Shown here: positions 50,090 through 57,945 of the stretch, piece after piece
How positions within the stretch are numbered: the stretch's first letter is position 1
Layout of the letters: each line of letters starts with the position of its first letter
NCBI GenBank assembly: GCA_017307785.1
Contig: JAFKGI010000017.1
Coordinates: 62,001 to 126,000, forward strand
Length of the DNA: 64,000 nt
From: Vulcanimicrobiota bacterium
Lineage (GTDB): Bacteria > Vulcanimicrobiota > Xenobia > Xenobiales > JADMJV01
Direction: 5' to 3'
Program-made: the position numbers and the translations under genes
Notes under the pieces: generated by a model
What the model was told of the DNA's origin: nothing
The model's input: the letters and a program-made list of their open reading frames with translations, nothing else
The model's database searches: none

Positions 50090-51067
50090 TTGCGCGTCAC
50101 TCTGGTTCTAACTCACGATTGCAACCTGCGCTGTGGCTACTGCTACAGCGGCGAAAAAACCGATCGCCCCATGTCCGACAAAGTCGCCTGGAAAGCCCTC
50201 CAACTGGCCTTTCAGCAAGCCCGCCCCGACCAGCTCAATCACATTAGCTTTTTTGGTGGCGAACCGCTCCTCCATTTCGAAAAAATGGTCTGTTGGACCC
50301 GTCTTATCTGGCGCTGGCGACAGAAGACCGGCTACCCGGTGGCGCTGCAAATGACCAGCAACGCCACCTTGCTCAATGACTCGGTCCTCCACTTCCTGGC
50401 CCACTACCGCTTCCAAGTCGCCTTCTCGGTCGACGGCCTGGGAGAAAATCACGACCGTCATCGACCCTTTACCTCCGGCAGGCCCTCCAGCCAGGTGGTC
50501 TGGCGCAACCTGGCGCGAGCCGCCCCGCGCCTACCCGACGCCACCATCCAGATGGTGCTCAATCCCGACACCGTCGCCGGCGTGCCGGAAGCTCTGACCG
50601 AACTCAGAAGACTCGGATACAGCCGAATCTCTCTTCTTCCCAATATGGAAGCAGATTGGAGCGGCGTGTCCCAAGAACGATTGCAAACCGTCTACCGCGC
50701 CTGGAGGCCCCCGCTTCCGCAAGCCGATCTTCCTTGCGAAACCTCCGCATCTCTCCGACGCTGCGGATTCGGCCACAGCGAAATTGCCGTCGCCCCCAGC
50801 GGGACTCTCTACCCCTGCGCCCGCCTGGTTGGCGCGGACCAACGGCAGTCGATCCAGTGCGGGCACGTGGCTCGCGGAATCGACCGCGAAAAACTGCGGA
50901 AAATAGGCGAACGGGCACGCGTCAAAGATGCCGCCGTGGGCATTTCCGGAGGCTGCGGCTGCATCACCTTCATGCCCGGAGACCTTCTGCACCAACTCAA
51001 CAACGTGCGGGCCTTTGCCAATCTCGAAAAGGCACCCATGACCAAACTCGCGAAGCACATCGAATGA
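50090..51067 (+). CDS. Radical SAM enzyme with Cys-rich SPASM-like tail
   Basis: 325 aa from TTG 50090; the open frame extends back to 49532 but runs through twin A, so that part is non-coding. The [4Fe-4S]-SAM motif CxxxCxxC is C11/C15/C18 in 'HDCNLRCGYCYSGEK'. The SAM-binding 'FFGGEPLLHFEKM' lies at about 57-69. Later elements 'MTSNATLLND' and 'FSVDGLGENHDRHRP' match the SPASM/AnSME-type peptide-modifying group. The tail has several cysteines ('LPCETSASLRRCGFGH', 'GTLYPCARLVGAD', 'SIQCGHV', 'SGGCGC'), suiting one or two auxiliary clusters. Such enzymes cross-link or oxidise side chains of RiPP precursors or proteins. It sits between the twin genes, overlapping twin B by four bases. Substrate unknown. 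Confidence 0.85.
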   Translation: MRVTLVLTHDCNLRCGYCYSGEKTDRPMSDKVAWKALQLAFQQARPDQLNHISFFGGEPLLHFEKMVCWTRLIWRWRQKTGYPVALQMTSNATLLNDSVLHFLAHYRFQVAFSVDGLGENHDRHRPFTSGRPSSQVVWRNLARAAPRLPDATIQMVLNPDTVAGVPEALTELRRLGYSRISLLPNMEADWSGVSQERLQTVYRAWRPPLPQADLPCETSASLRRCGFGHSEIAVAPSGTLYPCARLVGADQRQSIQCGHVARGIDREKLRKIGERARVKDAAVGISGGCGCITFMPGDLLHQLNNVRAFANLEKAPMTKLAKHIE

Positions 51068-51573
51068 GCCAGGACCCACCCCCCCAGTCTCTGCCGTACA
51101 GGACCGCCGGACTTCCCCGACATCCGGAAAGCTACCTGAAAGGCGAACAGCTCATCAGCTATTACCGCCAATCCGCCGAATATTCCCAGCAAGGCCTCGA
51201 CGCCCTGCAGACCCAATTGAAGCAGCCAATGGATCCGGATATCATGCAAAGCGCACACCAGTTGGAGGCCCACCTCAAAATCGCCAGCCAGCATTTCTCC
51301 GACCAGGTCCAACAGCGCCGCGAACTGGTGGCCGCCCAACAAAACCAACGCCAGAATCTCCACAACCAGTGGTTGCAAGCCTCTCCCGAAGCCCTCGCCC
51401 AACTCCTGCAACTGGCTGACCGCGCGGAATTGGCCAGCTGCCTCGAAAACGCCCCCCTGAGGCTGATCGCCCGCTTCCTGGCTCTCGACCCCGAACTCGC
51501 GCAAGTCCCCCCGACCTATCCCGCCCCGATCGACGAACTCACACTACTCTGGCACGGCCTGACCCACCCGTGA
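51064..51573 (+). CDS. Twin protein B: helical + conserved C-terminal domain
   Basis: 169 aa, ATG 51064 overlapping the radical SAM stop (ATGA). Residues 1-40 are polar; 40-95 are helical and Gln-rich (QQGLDALQTQLKQPMDPD). Residues 96-169 are the shared domain: 'LHNQWLQAS', 'AELASCLENAP', 'ARFLALDPELAQV', 'PAPIDELTLLWHGLTHP'. No signal peptide. The N-terminal halves of A and B are dissimilar, so only the C-terminal unit is under joint constraint. Followed with a four-base overlap by a membrane-anchored protein. Function unknown. Confidence 0.75.
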   Translation: MSQDPPPQSLPYRTAGLPRHPESYLKGEQLISYYRQSAEYSQQGLDALQTQLKQPMDPDIMQSAHQLEAHLKIASQHFSDQVQQRRELVAAQQNQRQNLHNQWLQASPEALAQLLQLADRAELASCLENAPLRLIARFLALDPELAQVPPTYPAPIDELTLLWHGLTHP

Positions 51574-51875
51574 AGCAAATCGGCCGCCTGGATATCCTCT
51601 TCCTGGTCTGCCTCATCGGCGTCCTCACCGCCGCCGGCCTCTGGCGCTCAAAGCCTGAGCCCACCGACACCCCCACCGTGCTTTGCGTTTCCCCGACCCT
51701 GACCCCCGGCCTGGTCATCACGGCCACTCCTGTGGTCATGGGCACCCCCAAGCCGCATCCCCGGCCTCAGAACATCTACGTCCCCCCTAAGTCCGATGCC
51801 CGGGGTCACTACACCGCTCCCAAACGTAAACCCGGCCAATACCAGGAAGGGGGCGACAGCCTCTACACCTACTAA
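51570..51875 (+). CDS. Membrane-anchored Pro/Thr-rich small protein
   Basis: 101 aa, GTG 51570 overlapping the twin B stop by four bases. One N-terminal membrane helix (ILFLVCLIGVLTAAGLW) is followed by an extracytoplasmic Pro/Thr/Val-rich stretch ('TDTPTVLCVSPTLTPGLVITATPVVMGTP') and a basic, Tyr-containing tail ('GQYQEGGDSLYTY'). Last gene of the five-gene overlapping unit. No family recognised. It could be an export or anchoring component, which is only position-based. Confidence 0.6.
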   Translation: MKQIGRLDILFLVCLIGVLTAAGLWRSKPEPTDTPTVLCVSPTLTPGLVITATPVVMGTPKPHPRPQNIYVPPKSDARGHYTAPKRKPGQYQEGGDSLYTY

Positions 51876-51891
51876 CGCCCCGCACGGGGCG
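51876..51891. repeat. REP-like palindrome copy 1 (CGCCCCGCACGGGGCG)
   Basis: A 16-bp palindrome with a 2-base centre directly after the small-protein stop. Same core as the copies at 52737, 54764 and 58887. Confidence 0.75.
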
Positions 51892-51903
51892 CCACCGCGA
51901 AAC

Positions 51904-52671
51904 TCATTTTTCCGGCGGCTTGTCCAACTCTTCGATAAGCTCCGTGCCTCCCTCTACATCATGAGGAAATCCGCGCAGCCTCAACGTCGAGGAATCCGCC
52001 GAATCTATCTGAATCCAAAGAGTCGGAAACGAAATCTCCACCAGCACCCGGATGTCTTCGACCGACCCGTGCTCGACTCGATAAGAATCCTCTGCCAGGC
52101 CTGAGGGTGCCACATCCAACTGGGGCAACTTCGACTCGAGTCGCGCCAAATCTCCGCGCACACCGACAGCATAAAATCCATTTCCCAAATGAGGAAGAAA
52201 TTCTACGCTCGGAAAATCGCTTCGCAACTCGGGCAGAAGCAGCTGGACGATGGCGTGCTCCAGCAGGAATTCCGTTCGAATCACGCTGGAATGGGCGGCC
52301 ACCGCCTTCCGCCCACCCGGACGACAGCCAATGATCTCGGAATCGATTTGCTCCAATTTCTGGGGACTGGCCACAACCAGACCTCGCGGAGGCACCAGCT
52401 TGTAGCCGATCGGTACCGGTTGCTCCTCCAGCAGCATAGCCAGCGCCACCTCGGCCGGAACCGAGCAAAAGCGCACGCTTACCCGGCCTTCCACCCCCGG
52501 TCCGATATAAACACGGCGCCCCATCGATTTCGCCAGAACCTTGACGACCTCCACCAGCTCGACATTCTCGAATTCCTGACTGACCACCGCGCCCGCGGGC
52601 CTGACGGGCCGACACCAACCGGAAGCTGCCAGTAGAACCGCCAACAAAGGGACCAGGCAAAGAATTCGCAT
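51904..52671 (-). CDS. Exported secretin-N-domain protein 1
   Basis: 255 aa from ATG 52671, with weak upstream context; the frame continues further. Signal peptide 'RILCLVPLLAVLLAASGWC'. Residues about 35-90 look like a secretin/TonB short N-terminal (STN) domain ('FENVELVEVVKVLAKSMGRRVYIGPGVEGRVSVRF', quoted in parts). Residues about 130-200 look like a secretin N1 (NolW-like) domain ('LPHLGNGFYAVGVRGDLARLESKLPQLD'), with a further partial unit at the end. There is no outer-membrane secretin pore domain. Possibly a periplasmic adaptor related to pilus or secretion machinery. The homologue at 54828 shares the 'NGFY.V..RG......S..P.LD' pattern. Confidence 0.6.
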   Translation of the reverse strand: MRILCLVPLLAVLLAASGWCRPVRPAGAVVSQEFENVELVEVVKVLAKSMGRRVYIGPGVEGRVSVRFCSVPAEVALAMLLEEQPVPIGYKLVPPRGLVVASPQKLEQIDSEIIGCRPGGRKAVAAHSSVIRTEFLLEHAIVQLLLPELRSDFPSVEFLPHLGNGFYAVGVRGDLARLESKLPQLDVAPSGLAEDSYRVEHGSVEDIRVLVEISFPTLWIQIDSADSSTLRLRGFPHDVEGGTELIEELDKPPEK

Positions 52672-52736
52672 TCTGGCCCATTTAACGCCCCCGTTCCAAA
52701 CCATTCCCCCGCCGTTTACCTCACAAAGGAAAACCA

Positions 52737-52752
52737 CGCCCCGCACGGGGCG
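52737..52752. repeat. REP-like palindrome copy 2 (CGCCCCGCACGGGGCG)
   Basis: Between the minus-strand secretin-N gene and the plus-strand propeller-like gene. Identical to the copy at 58887 over a longer 29-base stretch (52735-52763 against 58885-58913). Confidence 0.8.
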
Positions 52753-52814
52753 CGCTTCCTCAACCCCCCGGACCCCAGTTGCAGGCCGCCTGTGGCGGGG
52801 TGTATCATTCCCGA

Positions 52815-54716
52815 ATGGCAAGGATGAGCCCCAGGCCGGTGAAATGGATCCCCGCGATCGCCGTGCTGGCGGTCCTCAGCAGTCCCGCTAGTTTTGCCGA
52901 TAGCCTGCTTTCTGACACTGTTTCGGTTTCCCCCAACGGGCGCTACAAGTTCGTCTTCAGCCCCGGCGGAGGTCAGCAGACCTTCTGGGACGGCCCGACC
53001 GAGCTCTGGATGCGGCCTACCAACTGGGTCATGTCCGAAGCTGCGGTATCTGATCAAGGCGACCTGGTCATGTGCCGGTGCGGAAGAGACTGGATTGTCT
53101 ACGGGAAGGGTTTTCAGGAATTGGCTCATCCCGCCGAAACTCCCATCCGCTTTGACCTGGATCCTCCCCGCACTTGCTGGACCCGTCAGGGAGCCCTTTA
53201 CACGGAACTATCGCAAGGCTCGGTCTACCAAATCAAAAGAGGCCGCTGGAGCCTTTGCCCCGAGGCTTCCTCGTTGCCCCCCTCCATTCGCGAGCATCAG
53301 CGAGCCAGAATTTCCGACTTGCAAATCGCTGCTTTCTTGAAGGGTGAATCGTTCCCCAACTTCACCAATCTGACCACCCGCCAGGTCGTGAACCTTCAGA
53401 AGGAAGTAGAGCAAGGCAACGCCCGAGCGGGACTGGCTCTGGTCCTGGGCGGACGCCGCCAGGCTCGTAAGCAACTGCTTCACATCGCGGAATTCGGCCG
53501 TTACCCCCATGAATGGAACGCACGGAAGGCGATCCTCCTGTTGGACGGCCCAGCAGCAGCTAAAGAATTAGCGCCCAGTTTGAAAAGCGAACCAGGAGGA
53601 GCCGAGGCCGAGTTGTTTTGCAGGGTGAGTTGCCCGGAGGTCATCCCGAAAATAGTTGAGATGGTCGGCCCGGAAAGATATGAGGCCCGCCGCATCCTGG
53701 TCTTCCAGACTGGAGTCGACCTGGGTTTCGATTCTGCCGCCTGGAAGCGTTGGTTCGCCCAAAAAGATCCTCAAATTCTGGAGAATTTCCTCGAACCCTC
53801 GATTGCTTTGCGCAAAGCCCAACGGCGAGACAAGTCGTGGGTCCAGAGCTTATTAAAGCGCCCGCGCCTGCTCGCCATCTTCCCATCAGGAACTGGCAGC
53901 TCTGAAAAAGTCTTGCTGCAATCCGACCGCCTGCTGAGGGTTGCCGGCGGCACGCTCCAGCGCGGTCTAGAATGGGACCTTCATGACGGCCGCCAACTGA
54001 GACAGTTGCCTGACACCATACCTCCCGCGGCATGGAGCGGTTTTGCCTGGCATCCAGTCCTTGACTACCTGTGGTCTCAAGCCGGGGGCGAAGAAAGCCT
54101 CTGGCAAGGGCCCAACTTGATTTTCCGAAGCAATAGGAGCCGTAGCGAAGGGACGCGCCCGGCCTGGTTGCCCAAAGGCTTCCGACCCTCTAGCTTCGAA
54201 GGTGATGAACTGGAAGGCTCTGAGGTTTCCACCGATGTTCGCTACCGAATCAGCGACGGCGCTCGCACACTCGTCCGCTATCAAGCCCAGGAAGCCATCA
54301 GCCCGGACGGTCGCTATACAGTCGACCGCTTTATGCCGCTCCATCTGGTCGACCATCAAACCGGTGGTGAAACCACCAGAGAAGACCTGCGCGAACTAGC
54401 AGTCTGCTTCAGCCCCGACGGACGTTTCATCGCGGCCGGAATGTTCGATGAAGTCACTCTGCTCGATGCGACCAACCTCAAAACCCTGCGCACCTTTCTC
54501 ACTCCGGGCTGGTTCTGCCGAAAGCTATCCTTCGATCCCACCGGACGGCATATGCTGGTCGAATCTCACACAGCCACCTGCTGGTATGACCTCGAACCCG
54601 AACCACCCATCTCCCTGGCCAACCCCCTGCAGGTCGCCGAGGCCTGGACCGGTTTCCGGCTAGAGAAGGGCGCCCCGCGCTGTCTCACCCCCGAAGAATA
54701 CTGGAAGCGTCGCTAG
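52815..54716 (+). CDS. Secreted propeller-like protein of unknown function
   Basis: About 633 aa; the start (ATG 52815 or 52824) is uncertain. Signal peptide 'KWIPAIAVLAVLSSPASFAD'. Residues about 30-130 and 440-620 have WD40/propeller-like repeats ('VSVSPNGRYKFVFSPGGGQQTFW', 'AISPDGRYTVDRFMPLHLVDH', 'CFSPDGRFIAAGMFDEVTLLDATNLKTLRTFL', quoted in parts). The middle is helical ('RRQARKQLLHIAEFGRYPHEWNARKAILLL', quoted in parts), with a HEAT-like flavour. No catalytic motif seen. Codon use is less uniformly GC3-rich than the flanking core genes, so recent acquisition is possible. Confidence 0.6.
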   Translation: MARMSPRPVKWIPAIAVLAVLSSPASFADSLLSDTVSVSPNGRYKFVFSPGGGQQTFWDGPTELWMRPTNWVMSEAAVSDQGDLVMCRCGRDWIVYGKGFQELAHPAETPIRFDLDPPRTCWTRQGALYTELSQGSVYQIKRGRWSLCPEASSLPPSIREHQRARISDLQIAAFLKGESFPNFTNLTTRQVVNLQKEVEQGNARAGLALVLGGRRQARKQLLHIAEFGRYPHEWNARKAILLLDGPAAAKELAPSLKSEPGGAEAELFCRVSCPEVIPKIVEMVGPERYEARRILVFQTGVDLGFDSAAWKRWFAQKDPQILENFLEPSIALRKAQRRDKSWVQSLLKRPRLLAIFPSGTGSSEKVLLQSDRLLRVAGGTLQRGLEWDLHDGRQLRQLPDTIPPAAWSGFAWHPVLDYLWSQAGGEESLWQGPNLIFRSNRSRSEGTRPAWLPKGFRPSSFEGDELEGSEVSTDVRYRISDGARTLVRYQAQEAISPDGRYTVDRFMPLHLVDHQTGGETTREDLRELAVCFSPDGRFIAAGMFDEVTLLDATNLKTLRTFLTPGWFCRKLSFDPTGRHMLVESHTATCWYDLEPEPPISLANPLQVAEAWTGFRLEKGAPRCLTPEEYWKRR

Positions 54717-54763
54717 AGCTCTACCCGGGCTTAGACCGTAAGCAAGCTGCCTACCTGTCCCGA

Positions 54764-54779
54764 CGCCCCGCACGGGGCA
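54764..54779. repeat. REP-like palindrome copy 3
   Basis: CGCCCCGCACGGGGCA, one mismatch at the end, in the 111-base gap before the next gene. Confidence 0.7.
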
Positions 54780-54827
54780 TCCGAATTGTTGGCCGCTTCA
54801 GGGGGGCATTCCCGATCAAAGCGAAAC

Positions 54828-55265
54828 ATGGCCCTTATGAATCGTAGGATGCTGGATGGCTTGTGGATGACGGCCCTGTTGAGCGCTTGCGCCCTGGGCT
54901 TCTATCCTGTGCACGCAGCACCTGATGCGCTCGATGGCTCCGTTATAGGACGGCGCCCCGCCAAGTTCGTTGGAAACAGCACCTTGATCGTAACCTCAGC
55001 GGATAAGATCGACTGCATCGAAGAAGAGCTTACGATGGGTAAATTCATCGACCCCTCGCGCAATTGCCCTGGGCCTCATCGTCAAGAAATTCTCCTGGAG
55101 TATGCCCCGGCAGCAGAGGTTATGGCTGCCCTACAAGCTCGATACAAAGACGCGAAATTCATTCCGCACCCCACTCTGAACGGTTTTTACGTCACAGGCA
55201 ATCGCGGCGAGATTCTGCAAATGAAGAGCGACGTGCCGAAGCTCGACCTGCCCGCGGTTCCATGA
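54828..55265 (+). CDS. Exported secretin-N1-domain protein 2
   Basis: About 145 aa from ATG 54828 (alternatives at 54837 and 54849). Signal peptide 'MTALLSACALGFYPVHAAP'. The mature part ends with 'ILLEYAPAAEVMAALQARY', 'FIPHPTLNGFYVTGNRGEILQMKSDVPKLDLP', the same layout as the 51904-52671 protein and the secretin N1 fold. Its stop overlaps the next start by four bases (ATGA), so it is co-translated with the 524-aa unknown protein. Confidence 0.6.
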   Translation: MALMNRRMLDGLWMTALLSACALGFYPVHAAPDALDGSVIGRRPAKFVGNSTLIVTSADKIDCIEEELTMGKFIDPSRNCPGPHRQEILLEYAPAAEVMAALQARYKDAKFIPHPTLNGFYVTGNRGEILQMKSDVPKLDLPAVP

Positions 55266-56836
55266 GCAAAGAAGACCTTGCCGATCTTCTTAGGAAAATT
55301 CAGGACAACGAAGCGCTTCTGGCCCGGGAGGATCCCCCCGAATATGCCCAGCCCGCCTGTCCGGACCAGATCTTCGCCAACGGAACGGGCCAAATCACCG
55401 TCCGCTCCTTTCTGCATCATCCCTACCAGGCCCGATTGGTCAAAGAAGGTTTGCTTGAGAAACTCGTGGAGGAACTCCGAGACTATCCGGAACTTGCGGG
55501 CAAAACTCTGCTGGCGCTGGTTCGCCCGCGCTACAACCAGGCCTACATGGATCGACCCGACGACAGTTCCAGTAAGAATCACTTTTTACTGGAGATCGGC
55601 TGGGGACTGCCGACCAGCGCCCCCCTCGATGTGGTTTACGAATACGAGTTTCTCTATCACCCGATCTACCCGCACGAGCGATTTCAGCGAATGGCCAGCG
55701 AGGCAAGATACACTTGGAGACCCGACTGCCCGGGCGAAGACCTGGAGCAGCGGCTTCTAGACTGCGGGGTCCTCAAAGAAATCGTGCCTTCCAACCCTCC
55801 CGACTCTCGCCTCCTCCAATTGAGCATGGTGGGAGCCCTCGATCTGCCCGAATTTGTCCCCTTGGAGAAGCAGGGTCATGTTCTGCGTGTCGCTATTGGA
55901 GAGCCAGCCTCCTTTCCTACCGACCTGGCTGCCTGGGCCGACTCCCGCAGAGTTGTCGAGCCGGTGCTGGTCAGAGATCGTCAACAGTTGCAGACATTTC
56001 GAGACCATCTCTATCGCGGCTTTAGCGCGCGAAAAAGCGTCGAACTCCAGGGCTTCCAACCCGCGGCCAACTCGAATCTGGTTGAGATCTCGGAGAATGA
56101 AATCTCCCGATTTCTGACCCCGATTCGAAAAGAAGATCACTATCACCTGAATATTTTCGATGGGAGAAAATGGAATCTCGATTTTTGCATCAGCCGTTCC
56201 AGTATAGTGATTTCCGTCGCCCTATTTGGTGGCAATTTACACGGCACGCCCGAACCAGGTGTCTTCGATCAATTGGAAAGCCTTGCCCGGGATGAATTGA
56301 TCTGGCGTCCCAATCCGGGTCATTGGGGATGGGGCGGAGAAACCTGGACCCTTCGTCGTGGTGGGCAGGTGCCACGGGAAGTCTCCCTCTGGTCTCCAGA
56401 CGCGTGTCCGCTGGTCGAATTCGGCCTCACCTTCATGCGCCTGGCCGGGCTGGAACTGGATGTCCGTCGCACCGTGCGCTGGCGTAAGGCCTCCAAGCCA
56501 ATGCCGGCAACAGCCATGGCCAAAATTCAGAAAGTGGTCGGCAGCTTGACACGCCAAGATTGGAAAAAGCTCGCCGCCCTGGGGGCCTGTCACCGTGTCT
56601 CCGTGCAAGACTTGCAGCGAGTTTTGGCAGAAGCCGCAGTCGAGCTCACAGAGCATCCCGAATCCGCCTGGCCCGCTTGCATGCAGGTCCACCCGACGTC
56701 CGACGCCGACCAGTGGCTGGTCGACGTAAGCATGTGGAGTCTACAGGGCAAAACGGATTTAGCCCTCAGGCTATCCGTCATCCAGATCACCGAAGAGCAC
56801 CTGGGAGTCGTCATCAGCGACATAAGGGGAGTCTAA
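55262..56836 (+). CDS. Unrecognised 524-aa protein
   Basis: ATG 55262 overlaps the previous stop by four bases; the open frame continues upstream but is not coding there. No signal peptide. Mixed alpha/beta, Trp-rich. Features: 'FLLEIGWGLPTSAPLDVVYEYEFLYHPIYPHERFQRM', a central strand-rich block, 'GWGGETWTLRRGGQVPREVSLWSPDACPLVEFGLTF', and the C-terminal 'STPDVSM'-like end 'KTDLALRLSVIQITEEHLGVVISDIRGV', reminiscent of small domains in contact-dependent/polymorphic-toxin immunity genes. The resemblance is faint. It lies in the accessory block with REP-like repeats. Confidence 0.55.
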   Translation: MSKEDLADLLRKIQDNEALLAREDPPEYAQPACPDQIFANGTGQITVRSFLHHPYQARLVKEGLLEKLVEELRDYPELAGKTLLALVRPRYNQAYMDRPDDSSSKNHFLLEIGWGLPTSAPLDVVYEYEFLYHPIYPHERFQRMASEARYTWRPDCPGEDLEQRLLDCGVLKEIVPSNPPDSRLLQLSMVGALDLPEFVPLEKQGHVLRVAIGEPASFPTDLAAWADSRRVVEPVLVRDRQQLQTFRDHLYRGFSARKSVELQGFQPAANSNLVEISENEISRFLTPIRKEDHYHLNIFDGRKWNLDFCISRSSIVISVALFGGNLHGTPEPGVFDQLESLARDELIWRPNPGHWGWGGETWTLRRGGQVPREVSLWSPDACPLVEFGLTFMRLAGLELDVRRTVRWRKASKPMPATAMAKIQKVVGSLTRQDWKKLAALGACHRVSVQDLQRVLAEAAVELTEHPESAWPACMQVHPTSDADQWLVDVSMWSLQGKTDLALRLSVIQITEEHLGVVISDIRGV

Positions 56837-56844
56837 AGATTTCA

Positions 56845-57351
56845 ATGGCACATTTCGAAGACATGAGTCGTTGCAGCTACTTTGACTATTTGGAACCAGC
56901 GGGGAATCTCATCGCCGTAGGATGGTTGGACCATCTCCATCCATTTGCAGCCGGTGTTGTTGCACCCTCCGTCATGGCTCGACTGATTTACTTGCTAAGG
57001 GACCCGTGGGATCCAGGAAACTACTGGGGTTCTCATATGTGTGAGATCTGTCGGCCCCAAGGCATCATTTTGAGGCCGGATGCCAGCCGAGAAGAGATCG
57101 CGGAGGAGTTGGGTCGGGAGCAAAGCCAATTTCCTGAAATTCCGGGCTTGGGGCTTACCAACCTCTTCATTCCCGCGCCTGGAAGCCTGGATGTTTACGT
57201 CGCGCCGAGTCTGGTGGTGCACTACATAAAATACCACCAGTACAGTCCTCCTTTACCATTCCAGGAAGCTCTCATGAAGTGCCCCGAAATGAAATCGCCT
57301 GCCTACCTAAGCGACATGCGCTCCCGAGGACTGGGCCAAGCAGAACATTAA
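56845..57351 (+). CDS. Immunity-family-like protein (resembles DUF7919-type)
   Basis: 168 aa from ATG 56845, eight bases after the previous stop; the frame is open further upstream inside the other gene. The N-terminus 'AHFEDMSRCSYFDYLEPAGNLIAVGWLDHLHPFAAG' and 'SHMCEICRPQGI' follow the pattern 'FEDLTPYxYL...VGWLDxxHPF..G' and 'HxCExC' that I remember from small uncharacterised proteins in immunity-type loci. 'GLTNLFIPAPGSLDVYVAPSLVVHYIKYHQY' gives a second conserved-looking block. Function is inferred from memory of patterns only. Confidence 0.5.
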   Translation: MAHFEDMSRCSYFDYLEPAGNLIAVGWLDHLHPFAAGVVAPSVMARLIYLLRDPWDPGNYWGSHMCEICRPQGIILRPDASREEIAEELGREQSQFPEIPGLGLTNLFIPAPGSLDVYVAPSLVVHYIKYHQYSPPLPFQEALMKCPEMKSPAYLSDMRSRGLGQAEH

Positions 57352-57362
57352 CCCGGCAACCT

Positions 57363-57884
57363 CTACGGTTCAGCAGCGACGGCTGCAACCAGTTCGCTCG
57401 TGCTGTCCAGCTGGGATTCTTGCCCAACTGCACAAAAGCCCTGGTTGTCCTGGTGGACGAACACGACAAGGTCTGGATACCGGACGCGCAGGTAGCTAGC
57501 CCAAGCCTTGGCCGGGACCTTTCCCGTCGGATATTCTCGAACCACCGTACCGCATCCCGAAACTGGAGGCCGGTCCAGCAGCGGAACCAAATTCTTAATG
57601 GCGAACACCTGCCGTACGTATGGCGACCTCAGGCCATAATTTTCTGAGGGCATCCCTCGCTCCAAAAGATAGGCTGCATATTCCAAAGCGGCAGGTTGAC
57701 TACCGGGCTCAAAATAGAAGCCATTCAACCTGGGGATCAGGACGAGGTGGACGAGAGGGTAGCGAGCTTCGAGTAGCTCCTTGCCCGATTCGGCCGCCAG
57801 GTGTTCGAACAAAGCCTCAAGTCGAGAACTCCCTAGTGCAGGCACCGCCAGCACCAAAAGCGCCCAAAGAAAACGACGAATCAA
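57363..57884 (-). CDS. Exported secretin-N-like protein 3
   Basis: 173 aa from TTG 57884, which has a strong GGAGGAGAA just upstream; the open frame continues 29 codons further. Signal peptide 'IRRFLWALLVLAVPALG'. Two units resembling the secretin N1 pattern: 'LFEHLAAESGKELLEARY' to 'LIPRLNGFYFEPG', and 'ASYLRVRYPDLVVFVHQDNQGFCAVGQES'. Related in style to the two other secretin-N proteins here. Its start is 62 bases from the divergent HNH gene. Confidence 0.55.
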   Translation of the reverse strand: MIRRFLWALLVLAVPALGSSRLEALFEHLAAESGKELLEARYPLVHLVLIPRLNGFYFEPGSQPAALEYAAYLLERGMPSENYGLRSPYVRQVFAIKNLVPLLDRPPVSGCGTVVREYPTGKVPAKAWASYLRVRYPDLVVFVHQDNQGFCAVGQESQLDSTSELVAAVAAEP

Positions 57885-57908
57885 TTCTCCTCCATAATCC
57901 AGAAATAC

Positions 57909-57939
57909 TTGACACAAATACGTGAACATCGAATACAAT
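57909..57939 (+). promoter_or_regulatory. Sigma70-type promoter for the HNH gene
   Basis: TTGACA at 57909-57914 (perfect -35) and TACAAT at 57934-57939 (-10, 5 of 6) with a 19-base spacer. The predicted transcription start falls at about 57946, the ATG itself, so the mRNA may be leaderless. Confidence 0.6.
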
Positions 57940-57945
57940 CGAAGA

